Counted from the stretch's first letter, positions 1-12,774 are shown. The stretch: DNA of 64,000 bases from Dryocosmus kuriphilus (GCA_038277395.1 CM076197.1:100838442-100902441); one strand, 5' to 3'. Translations and numbers: made by a program. The notes: generated by a model not told the origin, from the letters alone.

Positions 1-986
1 TTGAATCGAAACATGTTAGCAATGCATTTTTTTAAATAAACAGCAAAAAACCCAACAAAGGCCGCAACACTTTCAATTATACATTATTCTTGGGTAAAAA
101 TTATTATACATTAATATGTAGAGTCTAGAGAAAAATAATTCGGTAATAAACTATGCATTTTAAAAATCAATATCAACTTTACAATTTAAAATTAACTTTG
201 AAAAATGATTAGAACGTCTCTAATTTAAAGTAATCTCTCCATTGGAATTCGTAAAGTCTCTTTCAATTCCTACTTTCTCTTAAGAGACTGGGACAAAGGA
301 TCACTGTAGATAAGCTCCTAATTCAGAGAAGGATTAAATAACTGAAAATCCAAGGGATTCGAAAGGCCGTTGTTGCGGTCTGTGTTCACAACGTGATACG
401 CGTACGTTCACTTTTCCATTCTCTGCAACGAGCGAGTTACTATATATACTGAATTTTCCAGGCTTCCTTTTATCATTCCTAACTTTCTCAAACTCTCATC
501 CTGAGAGCTATCTTTCAGCAAGAGCGAATCTTCTCTTGTTATACTTTCCTTTCAGGGTTTCATATTTCACCGGATACTCGACCCTCGTATCCCTATCAGG
601 GCGCGATAACATTGCTATAATAAGAAATAATTGACGTTAAGAATGAGCGAATTATTTCATAAATCGCCTTTGTTTCGAGTGAAAAACGATCTTCGTATTT
701 TCAGGACGGAACGAAAAATATATGCGTCACAAATGCGTCGGACTTTCGAGATAACGAGGCCATAACGATTCGGCATAACGAGGCCCATGAAGCACATCCT
801 ACTAGGGTCAACGAATGTTCGTTATTCCAGTCCGCTAAGTCCATTTTAAAGAACAAAAGTTATCGCTCGCTCTCAACATGTAGCGTGTCAGAACTTCCGA
901 ACGAGATATGAAGAGCAACAAATGGGAAATTCGTATATTGTTTAATTTTTTATAAAAATTATACACTAAAGTATATTTAAAACATA
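1..986. other. No gene seen; AT-rich flank of mariner 1
   Basis: I see no open frame with coding character, no RNA gene and no clear repeat structure. The stretch is moderately AT-rich and non-repetitive compared with the rest of the window, so it may be single-copy sequence. It ends at the TA dinucleotide (985-986) used by the first mariner element. Confidence 0.5.
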
Positions 987-2313
987 CGAGGGCCTACCCA
1001 AAAGAAACCGAACTACTTTTGTACAAAGTTATTATTTTGATTTTTCTACAAAAAACATTTAATCTCCTTCAAAGTACTCTCCATTGGAGACAATACACTT
1101 ATCTAATCTTTTATTCCATTGTTCGAAACATTTTTTAAATTCCTCTTTTGTGATGCTTGACAGCGCCTCCGTCGTTTTTTCCTTCACTTCAGCTACGTCC
1201 GCAAAACGCTTTCCTTTCATGTCCCTTTTCATTCGGGGGAATAAAAAAAAGTCACAGGGGGCTAAATCGGGTGAATAGGGTGGGTGAGGAACAGTGGCCA
1301 TGCTATTTTTGGTCAAAAATCGGCGCACAGAAAGAGCTGTGTGAGCAGGGGCGTTGTCGTGGTGGAAAAACCAGTCCCCCGACTGCCACAAATCAGGCCT
1401 TTTCCGTCGTAAACTGTTGCGCAATCTTTTCAAGACTTCCAGGTAAAATGCCTGATTAACTGTCTGACCCGGTGGAATAAATTCTGAATGGACGACTCCT
1501 CTCACATCGAAAAAACAAATGAGCATCGTCTTAATGTTTGACCTCACCTGACGAGCTTTTTTAGGGCGAGGCGAATTTTGAGTCTTCCATTGACTTGACT
1601 GTTGCTTAGTTTCAGGATCGTATCCATAACACCACGATTCGTCACCTGTTATGACCTTGGAAAAAAAGTTTGGATCATTTTGGAATTCCTCCTTCAAAGC
1701 AGAGCATGCTTGCACGCGGCCTTGTTTTTGCTCTGCAGTCAGCAGTCGAGGAACAAATTTTGCAGCCACCCTTCTCATCCCCAAATCTTCACTTAGAATT
1801 CTCTGTACTGAACTCCAACTCACGCCAGATTTCTCCACAACTTCTTCGATGGTCCTTCGTCGATCTTCCAGGATGATTTCACGAATTTTTTCAACATTTT
1901 CGTCGGTTCGGGCCGTCGAAGGACGTCCAGAGTGAGGTTGATCGTCAATTGACATTTCCCCACTTTTAAAACGAGAAAACCACTCGAACACTTGAGTTTT
2001 TCCCATAGCATCATCCTTGTAGGCCGTTTTTAACATTTGAAGAGTTTTTGTGCCCGTTTTCCCGAGCAGGAAGCAAAACCTCACGTTGGCACGCTGATCA
2101 CGAAAATCAACCATCACAAAAAAACGACGACGAGCGCGCAAAGCAACAGTCACAAAAAAAATTACACACACCAAATGCAACCTTACACAGTGATAGCAGT
2201 TGGCATACTAACTGGTGAAAAGTGCCTCTACACGCACCTACCGGCAAAAACCCGGCACTACAACAACTCCGCTCCCCACAACATCAGTTCGGTTTCTTTT
2301 GGGTAGGCCCTCG
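987..2313 (-). mobile_element. Mariner element 1, full length, with perfect TIRs
   Basis: A 1.33 kb Tc1/mariner-superfamily DNA transposon. The ends begin CGAGGGCCTACCCAAAAG on both strands, and about 28 bp match without mismatch (987-1014 and the complement of 2286-2313). The insertion is flanked by TA on both sides (985-986 and 2314-2315), the duplication expected for mariner. One long minus-strand transposase frame fills the interior with short untranslated ends. Identical TIRs with an unbroken D,D34D transposase suggest recent mobility. Its TIR sequence differs from those of the other three mariners here, so it belongs to its own family. Confidence 0.95.
1059..2114 (-). CDS. Mariner transposase (D,D34D), apparently intact
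   Basis: A cut-and-paste transposase that binds the element TIRs in the nucleus and moves the element into TA sites. I chose the ATG at 2114, giving 351 aa, the usual mariner length. The frame stays open further upstream, but those residues do not resemble the family. The N-terminal half carries the paired helix-turn-helix region, with GRPST near residues 63-67 as the linker. The catalytic triad is D158 (TGDES), D253 (HHDNAPAH) and D288 (SPDLAPCDFF), and 34 residues separate the last two, as in D34D mariners. VPRLL near 121-125 sits where the family has its linker motif. No stop or frameshift is visible. Activity is inferred only from intactness. Confidence 0.93.
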   Translation of the reverse strand: MVDFRDQRANVRFCFLLGKTGTKTLQMLKTAYKDDAMGKTQVFEWFSRFKSGEMSIDDQPHSGRPSTARTDENVEKIREIILEDRRRTIEEVVEKSGVSWSSVQRILSEDLGMRRVAAKFVPRLLTAEQKQGRVQACSALKEEFQNDPNFFSKVITGDESWCYGYDPETKQQSSQWKTQNSPRPKKARQVRSNIKTMLICFFDVRGVVHSEFIPPGQTVNQAFYLEVLKRLRNSLRRKRPDLWQSGDWFFHHDNAPAHTALSVRRFLTKNSMATVPHPPYSPDLAPCDFFLFPRMKRDMKGKRFADVAEVKEKTTEALSSITKEEFKKCFEQWNKRLDKCIVSNGEYFEGD

Positions 2314-2463
2314 TATTATTATTACTGACATGTTACATTTTCTGTAGCAAACTCTTATCGGTATTTTGAATTTTGACCCGTTTTTTTTGGCATCTTTACA
2401 TTTGAGAAACATTTAACATTAATAACGAAATTAAATAAGGGACTTCAAAAAAAAAGGTGTTTA

Positions 2464-2471
2464 GTATGAAC
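2464..2471. repeat. 8-bp target-site duplication, left copy, P-like element
   Basis: GTATGAAC stands directly against the CAGCCCC end at 2472 and recurs exactly at 10039-10046 directly after the GGGGCTG end. Eight bases is the duplication length known for P-superfamily transposons. Confidence 0.9.
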
Positions 2472-2703
2472 CAGCCCCCTGCAACGAAGTTAGTTCACTA
2501 GTACGGTCAAGTGAAGCGCGGAGCGCAGATGGCGCTGGGAGTCTTTCCAGCCTATGTTTACATAGCAAGAATAGGAAAGATTAGTTAGAAATTAATTTAA
2601 TTGATATCATTCGTAATGACCATCGGTTTTTTGTGTGTTACAAATCTAAGTTTAAAAATTAAAAAATATTATTAATACAAATGTTGGCACTGAAATAACT
2701 AAA

Positions 2704-5700
2704 ATGGGTGAAACACGGTGTATTGCCCCTGGATGTAAGTCAGATTATGACAGCTGCTCCGAAAAATTCCATTTCTTTTACGTGCCAAAAGGTGAAGAAA
2801 GTCTAAAAGCCTGGCAAAAAGCCATTCCAAGGGAAAATTTTGTGGTAAAAACTGGACACGGTGTGTGCGAGAGACATTTTATTAAAGACGATATTTTGTT
2901 ATGCATTTTATTCTAAACTAAAACGATATCTATATTTAAAAACGATACCTTATTTTAAAAAAAAATTTGTAGAAATATAAAGAATTAAATAAGAACTATG
3001 TATTTTATTAAAAAATATCGAACATTTTATCTTAAAATGAAACAATATCTCTATTTCAAAAAAACTTTTTGTAAAAATATAAAAAATTAAATAAGAACGA
3101 TGTATTTTAATAAAAACTATATATTTTAATAAAAATTATCGAACATCTTATCTTAAACTGAAATGGTATCTTTATTTTAAATTTAACTATTATCTGAATT
3201 AATTAATCATTTGATAATTTCAATATTTAATTTATTTTTATACTTTATTAAGAATCATTATCTGTTTGTTTCACTCACTTGACCACAATTTTTCTGAAGT
3301 GTAACAAGTTTTGGTCTTCACTAAAAACTTTTTAAATATTTCTTTTTTATAGAGCAAATATAAGAAACCAAGGTTGAAGAAAGGTGCCCTTCCACAATTT
3401 CCTGAATGTCAAAAATATGTTTCCAAGCCCATCCATCCTGTACGCAAATCACCACTGAAAAGAAAATTAGTTTCAAGTGGCAAAAATAAAACGGTTAAAA
3501 AACGACGTATGATAGAAGTGGAGGAAGATTTAGGTTCCGTCCATCCTTTAGACTTCATCCAAAATTTCGAAAATCAATCCTTTGCCTTTCATACACCTGG
3601 CACTTCGTCTTGTGATGATAAAATCTTTAAAATGGTTTTAGAAAACGACAGTTCAATTTCTTTTCCAATTTCTTGGTCTGGACAAAACGTTTTTTTAGGA
3701 TATCAAAATGTACAATTTAGCCAACAGATTGGGATAAAAGTTCAGGGCGATCAAATTAAAAAAGTCTGCATAAAATCAGCAATTTTGATACAGGATCTCA
3801 CAGTACAAGTAAATATTTCTGGAAGGATGATAGAACTGGAAAAATTTGGTGTCAAAAGGAAAATTTTTAACAGTAAAGACGTTGAAGATATCTTGAAAGT
3901 TATAGATAAACATGTTGTCTGCAAAGGATGCGAAATTCCTGAAGATTGGGGTCCAATACATTCTTCTGTGATAGATCCTGATAACCCTGATATCGAAGGC
4001 ACACACCGCCACAAAATGTGTTCGATGCTCTTGCCTAAAAATAATTTAAAGGAAGACTGCTGTGATTACTGCTCAAGAGGCAGAAAGACTCTTTTACAGA
4101 AAATAATACGATTTCAGAAGAGCAAAAACAACGTATTGACCTTTCTAGCCTCAAATCGATTGAACGAGAAAATATCAGAATACTTCAGAAACGAAGTGAA
4201 GCTTTGAAAAGATCTTTGTCTCTAGCTAGGTCTCGTGAAAATGTTTACAAGAATAAGTTTAGAAAAGCGGAACAAGCAATGTCCCAAATGGAGAGACAAC
4301 CTCTAACTCAAATTCTTCATGAAAAAAACATACCATCAAACGAGCAACTTGTCATAAACGAAATCTTGGAAGCCTCTAAACATAAAAATCGAAGACAAAA
4401 ACGGTATTCTCAAGAGTGGATTATGCTATGCCTACTTTTGCATACAAAATCACCAACAACGTATAATTTATTGCGAGATAATCATATCCTTCCCTTACCC
4501 TGTGAGCCCACAATTCGAAGGTATTTTTCTATTTTTCATTTTACTTTTTAATTTTTTGAACTTGATCGTATTAAAAACGAATATTGCATTTTGAAATATA
4601 TTTTTGCAGGTATTTGTCTATGATAAAAGCTCCCTGTGGATTCGATCCTGATTATTTTGAAGTACTTCAGGAATATTTTGAATCAAAACCGGAAATTGAA
4701 AGACACGTATTACTTCTTGCTGATGAGATAGGAACTCGTGAGGGATTAATGCTGGACGCAAAAGCGATGTCTTACAAGGGACTTCAAGATTTCGGAGATG
4801 GTAAAACAGAAACTGTTTACATATGTGAGTCAACAAGCAGATCATGGTCTTGTTTTTATGTGTCAGTCTTTGGCAGGTGACAGTTCTGTGCCAGTATCTG
4901 TGTTTGCTTCAAAAAGGCCAACTGATGGGATTAAATTATCACTCCTCATATTAAAAGCAATTATTATGCTTGAAAATGCAGGTAAAATCTTGTTTAAAGG
5001 TCGTAAATTTATCATGAAATACGCAAAGCTATCACTTTGTCAATCAAACTTAGTGTTGCGTATCTACGCTATTATGGTTATTATGTAAATACGAATAGGT
5101 GTAAGGGTACATGGTGTTGTCGCCGATGGTGCTAGTCCAAATCGGAAATTTTGGACAGAAGTTGGTTGCAGTGGAAAGCTTGAAAACTTCAAAAATTGGT
5201 TTGTTCACCCAACTATCACTGACCGAAAAGTCTTCGTATTCTCCGACACTAGCCACCTCATCGAAACCGTTCGAAATAGACTGTTCAATAATGGAACACT
5301 CAAGGTTTAAAATAATTATTTTCTCAAACAAAAGCAACTTTAACTTTTATAAACTTTATATTTTAAACGGGTTGGAGATTTGAAGATCTGTCCGAGAATC
5401 ACTCCAAATCATTTAAATCCGCATTCACTTTTAAAAATGAGAATGTATTTAGCTCTGCAGGTAATTTTATTTCATTATGTATTTCATAAAATTTAATAAA
5501 AAATTTTCGAGAATTTCAAAAATAAATTTTAAAACTCTATCGAATTTAAAAACGACCAAATTTGGACCAACAAATGCAAATACTTCACTCAAAAAACAAT
5601 GTGTTAAATTTCATGGGTCCTGACTTGTAGGTTTTTGGACGTTAAGAAAGATTTGGTTTATTCCGTTTATTCTAAATTTAATTTTTCAATTTTCATAAAA

Positions 5701-7064
5701 AATAACACTTAATTTATTTTATTTTAGATTTTAAGCAAGTCTATGGCCAACGGTTTAAGAGAATACCGTAAATATTTCGATGATTTGAAAGATTCTGAGG
5801 AGATAGCCTCATTTTGTGAAAGAATCGACAGATTGTTTGATGCCTTAAATAGGTTCGAAATAGGATTGATACCGAACTCTGAAGATTGGAAGGTTCGTAT
5901 TTTGCTTTCATTTCATTAGGTTTGCTTCACGAATATTTTTGCACTTTATTGTTAACTTTTTTTTATTACAGATCATATTAGATAGTATTGAGTGGCTCGA
6001 TTCTTGGGAGAAAAGAGTCAGAAATGGATTTTTGTCGGCAGATGATTTTTTGACTGATCCGACAGCCCAAGGCTTGAGAGTGACTTTGCATTCAGTTTTG
6101 GACATGAACGCACATTTGATTCAAAACTACAACTTTGAATCCGTTTTGACGGGGAAAATAAGCCAGGATCCTTTAGAGGTATTTAATTTCATTAACTTTC
6201 CATTCATTAAATATTACATTTAAATAATTTTAAAAATGTTTTCAGAGATTTCACTAGAATTTATACGTTTAAAATACTTTAAATTAATTTCGCTTTTGTT
6301 TATTTATTTCTCAGAGGTTTTTTGGTACAGTAAGATTGGCATGTGGAAGCAACGACCATCTTTCTACTTCTACATTCCTTCAAATTTATAAAATCCTGTC
6401 TGTGTTTAGTGTATTAAGGCCTCCGAAACTGGGTAACTGCACTACTTTAAAAACTGATCCATCAATGCCATTATTTAATATGTCAAGATTAATAGAAATA
6501 TTTGAAAGCAAAGAACAAACTGCACTTGAAAATGTTAGAAATAAATTGAGTTCTATAATTGAACATGAAGATGGAGATTTTTCTGATTTTATCGATCCAA
6601 GTTACGATGATTACAACTCAGACCCGGTTCAGGAATGCTTAATATACTCTACAGCCAACGTTTCAAAGCAATTAATCCAACTATTTAAATATTGTCCTGT
6701 ATGCCACAACCCTCTCTTTTCAAACGAAAATCCTTCCAAATGTGAATTTGCTCCACTTTTAGACACTCATAGTGATAATAGTCTTGTTTATCCTAATATT
6801 AGAATATTTTCTCTAGTTAAAAGTTTGGAATCGCTTTTTAAACAACATGGCCGTTTGAATAACTGTTTCGATATAATAGTTAATGATCTGATTTTAAATA
6901 AAACATTTAAATATCCATGTGGTGAACACAGCTGTGACGTTCTTGTGTTCTTTATCAAGAACTATTTATCGCTTAGAATGAGACAGTTCGCTAAAGAAAG
7001 CAAAATTAAAGCTAAAAGGCGAAATGTTATTCAAAAAAAACTTAGCCGAGTTGCTGAGGTTTAA
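2704..7064 (+). pseudogene. THAP-domain P-type transposase gene, eight exons, two frameshifts
   Basis: Inferred exons: 2704-2897, 3355-4520, 4610-4981, 5099-5304, 5386-5460, 5728-5892, 5972-6178 and 6315-7064. All introns are GT-AG, and the phases fit from exon 3 onward. Exon 1 encodes a THAP zinc finger: C6 and C11, then C58 and H61 in the CERHF motif. Exon 2 is basic, then coiled-coil-like. Exon 3 holds LLADEIGTREG, exon 4 VADGASPNRKFW and FSDTSHLIETVRNRL, and exon 8 QDPLERFFGTVRLACGSNDH plus a cysteine-rich tail. These match the order of P-element/THAP9 RNase H-like transposases. The frame shifts by one base at about 4066-4105 and again at about 4770-4800, so no complete protein is made as sequenced. 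A sequencing error could explain either break. Confidence 0.88.
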
Positions 7065-7559
7065 ACGGCTTAAAGTTTTAAACAGTGTAAATACTTTTAT
7101 TTTAGTTTACGAAGCTTATTCAAATTAATCATTTATATCATTTGTTATTGTTTTAGGGTTACTGTCGTTAATAAATTGCTTATTTATACCAGCATATGAC
7201 GTTGTTCTTATTTTAATTTTCTTTCCCATTAAATCAATTCCTTACCCCAATATAAAATTAGAATATCTGTTATTTAATTTCAATTTTTAATCAAATTGTA
7301 TATTTCATAACAGTCATTTTTTTATGAAATATAATTTCGCAATATTGGAATGCAACAATAAAAATTAGTATAATCATAAGTTTAATTTTATTTTTTGAGA
7401 TTAAAAAAAATTTTAATTCATTTCCTCCATGTTACGGTTGAAACCTTTCATATTTCCACCAGCTAGAAAAAAAGATTCTGATGATTTTTTTTTTTACTTA
7501 AAATTACTCTAATATTTAAAAAGATATGAAGCTTCAATTATGTGATGCATAAAACCGAT
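7065..7559. other. 3' region of the P-like gene; no gene seen
   Basis: AT-rich sequence after the transposase stop, with several AATAAA-like poly(A) signals (for example AATAAA near 7172 and near 7359). No coding frame is seen. Confidence 0.5.
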
Positions 7560-9860
7560 TGTCATTGCGACTTTTGAAAACATTTCAAAGCGTTTTAAGA
7601 GATTTTAAAAGATTTTTTTTTTAATTTCAAAGGATTTCAATCGATTTCAAGCGTTTTTAAGGAGTTATAGGGGATTTATAAAAAAAATTTTATTGAAAGT
7701 ATTTCAAAAGATTTAAAATAATTTTTAAAAGTGTTACAAAATTTAAAGAATATAAATGTAAATAGGTATTTAAAAATCTATTAAAATACTTTTTAGTTTC
7801 GGCTTAAAGCGATATGAAGGTATGACATGGAATGTCTTGAAAATACTGGATTTTCTTTTAATTCTTTAAAAACCATTAAAGTTCTTTAAAATCATTATAA
7901 ATCCTTTCAAATATTTACAATTTCTTTATACCCCTCTAAAATCCTTCGAAACTCCTTTAAATCGCCTTAAATCGATTGAAATCCTTTGAAACTTTTAAAA
8001 ATGGCTTGAGATTATCATTGAAATATTTTTAAAATCACTTTAAGTTCTTTAAATCATGAAAAATTCTTTGAATTTCCTCGGAATATTTCGTAATGCTTTA
8101 GAATCTCTAAAAGATTCCCAAAAATCATATGAAATCTCTTAAAATTCTTTAAAGTTCCTTTGAAATCCCTTAAAATTCTTAAAATTCATTCAAAATTACC
8201 TAAATCTCTTAAAAATCCTGAAACTCTTTTAAAACTTAGAAAATTTTCAAAAATCATTAGAAATATTTAAAAATAGTTTAAAGTTTTTTAAAATCCTTTA
8301 TTATCCTCTGAAACTCCTAAAAATAATTTTAAATCCTTTTAAAATTTTATTAACATACTTTGAGATGTTTTTGAAATCACTTTATGTTCTTAAGAATCCT
8401 TAAAAATCTCTTGAACACTTTTGAAATATTTTTTATTCCATAAAATATCTAAAGAATTCCTAAGAATCACTTAAAATCTCTTGATATTCTTTTAAGTTTC
8501 CTTGAAATATCTTGAAATTTTTCCAGTGCATTCAAAATGGCTTGAAATCCCTTAAAATTGCTTTGAAGTAGTCTATTTATTTTCTATTTTATAAAATCTC
8601 TTAAAATTCTTTAAAATCACTGAAAATATTTTGAAATTTTCGAAAATATTTTTAAAATTCCTTTAAATTCTTTTAAATCCCTTGAAATACTTTAAAATAT
8701 TACAAAATCCTTTAAAATCTCTTGAAATTCCTTAAACTCTTTCTAAGTCGCTTAAAATCCATTGAAACTTTTTAAAATTTTAAAAATATTTTTAAGATCA
8801 CTCGAAATTCTTTAACATCTTTCAAAGTTCTTGGAAATATCTTAAAATCACTATAAATTGTTTGAAATGTCTTCGAATGTTTGAAAATTATTCGAAATTT
8901 AATAAAATACTATTAAATATTTTAAAAATTACTTCAGCATCTTTAAAATGTTTTAAAATCACTTAAATTTATTTAAAATACTTTGATATACCTTAAAATC
9001 TCTTAAGAAATCAAAAAGTCACTGAAAATCTTCTAAAAATTAGTAAAAATATTTTTAAATCTATTGAGATATTTTGAGATCTACTTAAAATCGCTTTATA
9101 TTCTTTAAAATTCAAAAACAACTTTTAAATACTTTACAATATTTCCAAATCCCTTAAGAAATTTAAAAATATTCGTAAAAAAAATTTTGAAAAACCATTA
9201 TTACTTTTAAATCTTTTTAAATTTCTTCGAAATTCTTAAAGATAATTTTAATTCCTTAAAATATTACACGATCCTTTAAAATCTCTTGAAAAATTTTTAA
9301 AACATTTTAAGTCGCTTAAAATCCTTCCAAATTTTTAAAAATATTTTGAAATATTTTTATGTATTTTGAAATTTTGTAAAAATCATTCCAAATTCTTTTA
9401 AATACTTTAAAATATTTTTAAATTACTTAAAATAATTCTAAATTATTTTAAGTCCTTTTAAATGTTTAATATCGTTTAAAATCCTTTGAAATTTTTAAAA
9501 AATAATTTCTTAAAATCTTTCGAAATTCATTAAAATATTTGAAAATGATTAAAAATTTTTTTGCATTTTTTTAAAAATCACTCTAGATTGTTTAAGATCC
9601 TTCAGAATCATTCGAAAATCCTTTAAAATCCTTCGAAATTTCTTCTAATCACTTGAAATTGTCAGAAATTTCTTAAAATCATTTGAAGTCGCTTGAAATC
9701 TTTCGAAATTTATTGAAATATTTTTAAATGCATTGAAATATTTCGAAATTTTTTTCAAATCACTCTAAATTATATAAAACCCTTGGAAATTTTTTGAAAT
9801 TACGTGAAATTGTTTGAAATCCTTTTAAGTTTTTAACAATGATTTGAAATTTTATAAAAT
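7560..9860. repeat. Degenerate short-period repeat tract inside the P-like element
   Basis: About 2.3 kb is made of endlessly varied copies of a 10-12 base motif such as CCTTTGAAATC or CTTAAAATC. No two long units are identical, and no frame is coding. The reverse complement of the motif (GATTTCAAAG) is the unit of the large array at 46920-51435 and of shorter tracts at 34.8, 61.6 and 63.2 kb. It therefore looks like a dispersed satellite-like family carried as passenger DNA in this transposon. Confidence 0.8.
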
Positions 9861-10046
9861 ACTTTAATATATAATGTTTGTAATGTAAACATTCCAAAAT
9901 ATATAATTTATATACGCTAAATTTGTTAAATTTTCATAAGTTTCGTAAAAAATTTCGTTGATCATAAATTTCACGTTTTGAAACTTTCAAAGTGAAAGTT
10001 TCCAAATGAAACTTTCAACGGCACATTGCTAGGGGCTGGTATGAAC

Positions 10047-12401
10047 TTACCCTGAGCGCGGACAATGAAGAGAGACCTCTGCCTGACCACAACCGCGTTG
10101 CACTACTGAACCGCGAGGCGTCTCGCAAGTGTCAGTGGTACGAACACGGCTATGATCAGAAGCGGCTTGTTTCCCACAGAGAAAACCCCTATTATTAATA
10201 TTTTATTAAACTCAAATACTCAAAATTTACCTCCCTTCGCAAAGGAAGCATTCTCCCATTGCAGGAAAATTTGCTGACACATAAAAAAGGACTCATATCC
10301 AAAAAAAGGAGACTCCTCTCTTTCAAAGAAGTGTGGTCCCCAATGCCCAGTGAGAAGGCAGCCAAACATTAGCATGAAAGTAGAAAACTGGGTACGGAAC
10401 TCTACTTGCAACCAGCAAGGAGTAGGTAGGTTGACTTTCCGCAACAGAGAGAACAGAGTTAAGGAAGAAAGAAAGAAAAATGGGAACAGACGTGTCTCGG
10501 AGAGAGATGCACAAGTAGAGAGCAATGGAGAGAATGGAGTCGAGAAACGGGATTGCAGGGGTTGAATTTTATTAAAATATTTAAGTAGCGAATTGCATTA
10601 GGGAAATAGCGACACTATTGTTCGCTGAAATATCATTACTACCATTCGTGAATCAACGTCGCAGAGCCAAAGTTTTGGCTTTTCATCGACCCTTCCTCCT
10701 CTAAGCTCACAGTTCCCTAGGTCACATTCCCACTGAAAATTTCCAGTCTTCTGGGAAAACAATGCCGTTTATTCTGAACTAAAGTCGTTTTAACTCACTT
10801 TTGATGTCCTGCTTCACGGTTTTTTAGATTCTTACAAAAGAATTTTATTTTAGGATTCAAACCAATTGATTATATTGAAATAAAGTGCGAAAGAAGTAGA
10901 GGATGGAAAACTCAATTCTTGCTTAATTGAATTATCAAAACGGACTGTGTCGTGCAGTTTCGAAAGTACAAGCTTGAATTTAATCAGAACACACGACAAA
11001 GTACTAGTCTCGTTAGAATTGAGAAAGCACTTCGCATTCTGAGAAAGTTGCGAAAGTTCCACGAGGTATATGAGATCAAAACTTTATTTATTTAAGTTAT
11101 GTTTCTGGAGCTTTAGAAACTGCAATTCCCCCAGTTTCTAGTAGCCAATTACATGGAATTTGTAGTCGAACCGCTTCGCATTCTTTGAGAACGACACTGG
11201 CATTAATTCCATTTTTAAAGCGAGCACGCGGCCATTATCAGTAGAAACCTGCAAAACCCTTCAACCGTCGAGAGCTGGGAGAATTTAAAATTGAAATTCA
11301 ATTAAAACATCAGCCAGCTCACTTCTCGTTATCGCCTGAATTTTTCAAAGTGATTCGCTTCCCGTTTCAAAGTCTCGTTTCGCGTGTTAGCCACATTCCC
11401 ATGGAGATATTAAATGCAGGGGATACACGTTTCCTAAAGACCTGAGAAACTTTTCCAGGTGTTTAAAGTTCTAGTAAAACGGGTCGCATTACAAGGCCTG
11501 TATATTCCCTCCGGAGAAAAAGTGTAAGGATTAAGAGAAGAAAAAATCAGTGGGAAATTCTACTAAGGAGGTTATAACTGAGAACGCTTAAAGTCGTCTT
11601 TAATTTATTTGAAAATTTCTAATTATCTCTTTTGCAAGTCAGAACTGTTTTTACGGATTACCTGATGTTCAATAATTACTAATCTGGTTTCTAAAGTTGC
11701 TAAAAAATAGGCCTTTAGGCATTTTATTTTGTTACGCGAAAAAAGATGTCTTAAAATGTAGGTAAATCGACCCCTTCTTTATACATGTAGTTCTCGAATC
11801 AAGTCAGTCGTAGAGGGAATAGAAGGCTTTTATGTTTTCTTGTAGAAAAGTCGATTCACTGGAAGGGTCGACTTTGGCAGGCTTGAGTGGACAAGACCAT
11901 GCAGAAGTATTATAGATCTGAGGAGAGTTTTTGATGACGTCACCGCGCCCAGTGAACAGCCATGTGTCACTGGCTGGAATGCAAGTGTTCCGTATCCCCC
12001 TTCGGTTTCTTTATTTTCTAGAAAAGTTGTGCGATCTCAGAAAGTCCAGAGGAGATCGGAGAGTTTCGTCCGCGAAATTCCCAGATGTATAGAGATCAGT
12101 TCGCTTCAAATAACTCGAATCCGATTTCAGTTATTGAATGAATCCTGGCTTTTGCGGATTTGGAGAAAATCTATCGAGTTGCACTGGGGTGAAAGTGATT
12201 TTTTTTTTTACAGATCGGGAATATATCAATAAAACGGTTATCTATATCGAAAAGTTTATAAAACAAGACAGAAGGGATTAAGTGGATTAATTACTGTCGC
12301 GCGAAACCTGACATCTCGCATTTGTAGTTTGAGCGTGGTAGTAAAAAGACAAATTATTCTGAAGTGAAACTTCTTATGGGACACTACACAAAACAAAACA
12401 A
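10047..12401. other. Gene-poor stretch between the P-like and DUF4806 elements
   Basis: Mostly non-repetitive sequence, slightly richer in GC than the element interiors. The open frames here (none over about 100 codons) show no recognisable domain. I see no RNA gene. It may be host intergenic or intronic DNA. Confidence 0.4.
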
Positions 12402-12418
12402 CCCGTGTGGAAAAATGT

Positions 12419-12580
12419 CCTGGCAGTCTGGTTACAGGTCTGGCCCAGGTCTGGATTTATCTAGACTGTCTAGTCTGGAAGATCAGATCTGGCCCAGATC
12501 TGACGCTAGTCTGGCCCAGGTCTGAATGCATCTAGACCGTCTAGTCTGGAAGGTCTGATATGTCCCAGAACTGGCGCTGA
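12419..12580. repeat. Left subterminal repeat array (TCTGGCCCAGG units)
   Basis: Two long units of about 68 bp, each containing TCTGGCCCAGGTCTG followed by CTAGACYGTCTAGTCTGGAAG, plus partial copies. Many GGTCTGG/CCAGATC steps can pair with each other. Subterminal repeats of this kind are transposase-binding sites in several DNA transposon families; that role is inferred here. Confidence 0.75.
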
Positions 12581-12774
12581 TCAGCGAGCCAAGAGCAAAA
12601 AAAGTCCTAAGTTCGATCAGCCAACTTTGTTGACATATTTCGAAAAAGCTACAGGGTGTCTATAATGAAAATTTTTTAACTAAAGACGCTTATAGCGAAA
12701 AAAGAATTTTTTTAAGTAATTAAGAAAATAAAATTTCCTCCCAAGCAATTTGAATGTATTGCTTCGCCCTCGGC

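Larger units (their letters stand above)
2472..10038 (+). mobile_element. P-like (THAP) DNA transposon, 7.57 kb, with intact ends
   Basis: The element is bounded by short imperfect TIRs, CAGCCCCCTGCAACGAAG on the left and CAGCCCCTAGCAATG read inward from the right, with an exact 8-bp duplication GTATGAAC on both sides. It carries a multi-exon THAP transposase gene (2704-7064), then about 0.5 kb of AT-rich sequence, then 2.3 kb of degenerate short-period repeat (7560-9860) before the right end. P elements of Drosophila are near 3 kb, so this copy is long because of its introns and the passenger repeat. The gene is broken, so the copy could move only if another source supplied transposase. Confidence 0.88.
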
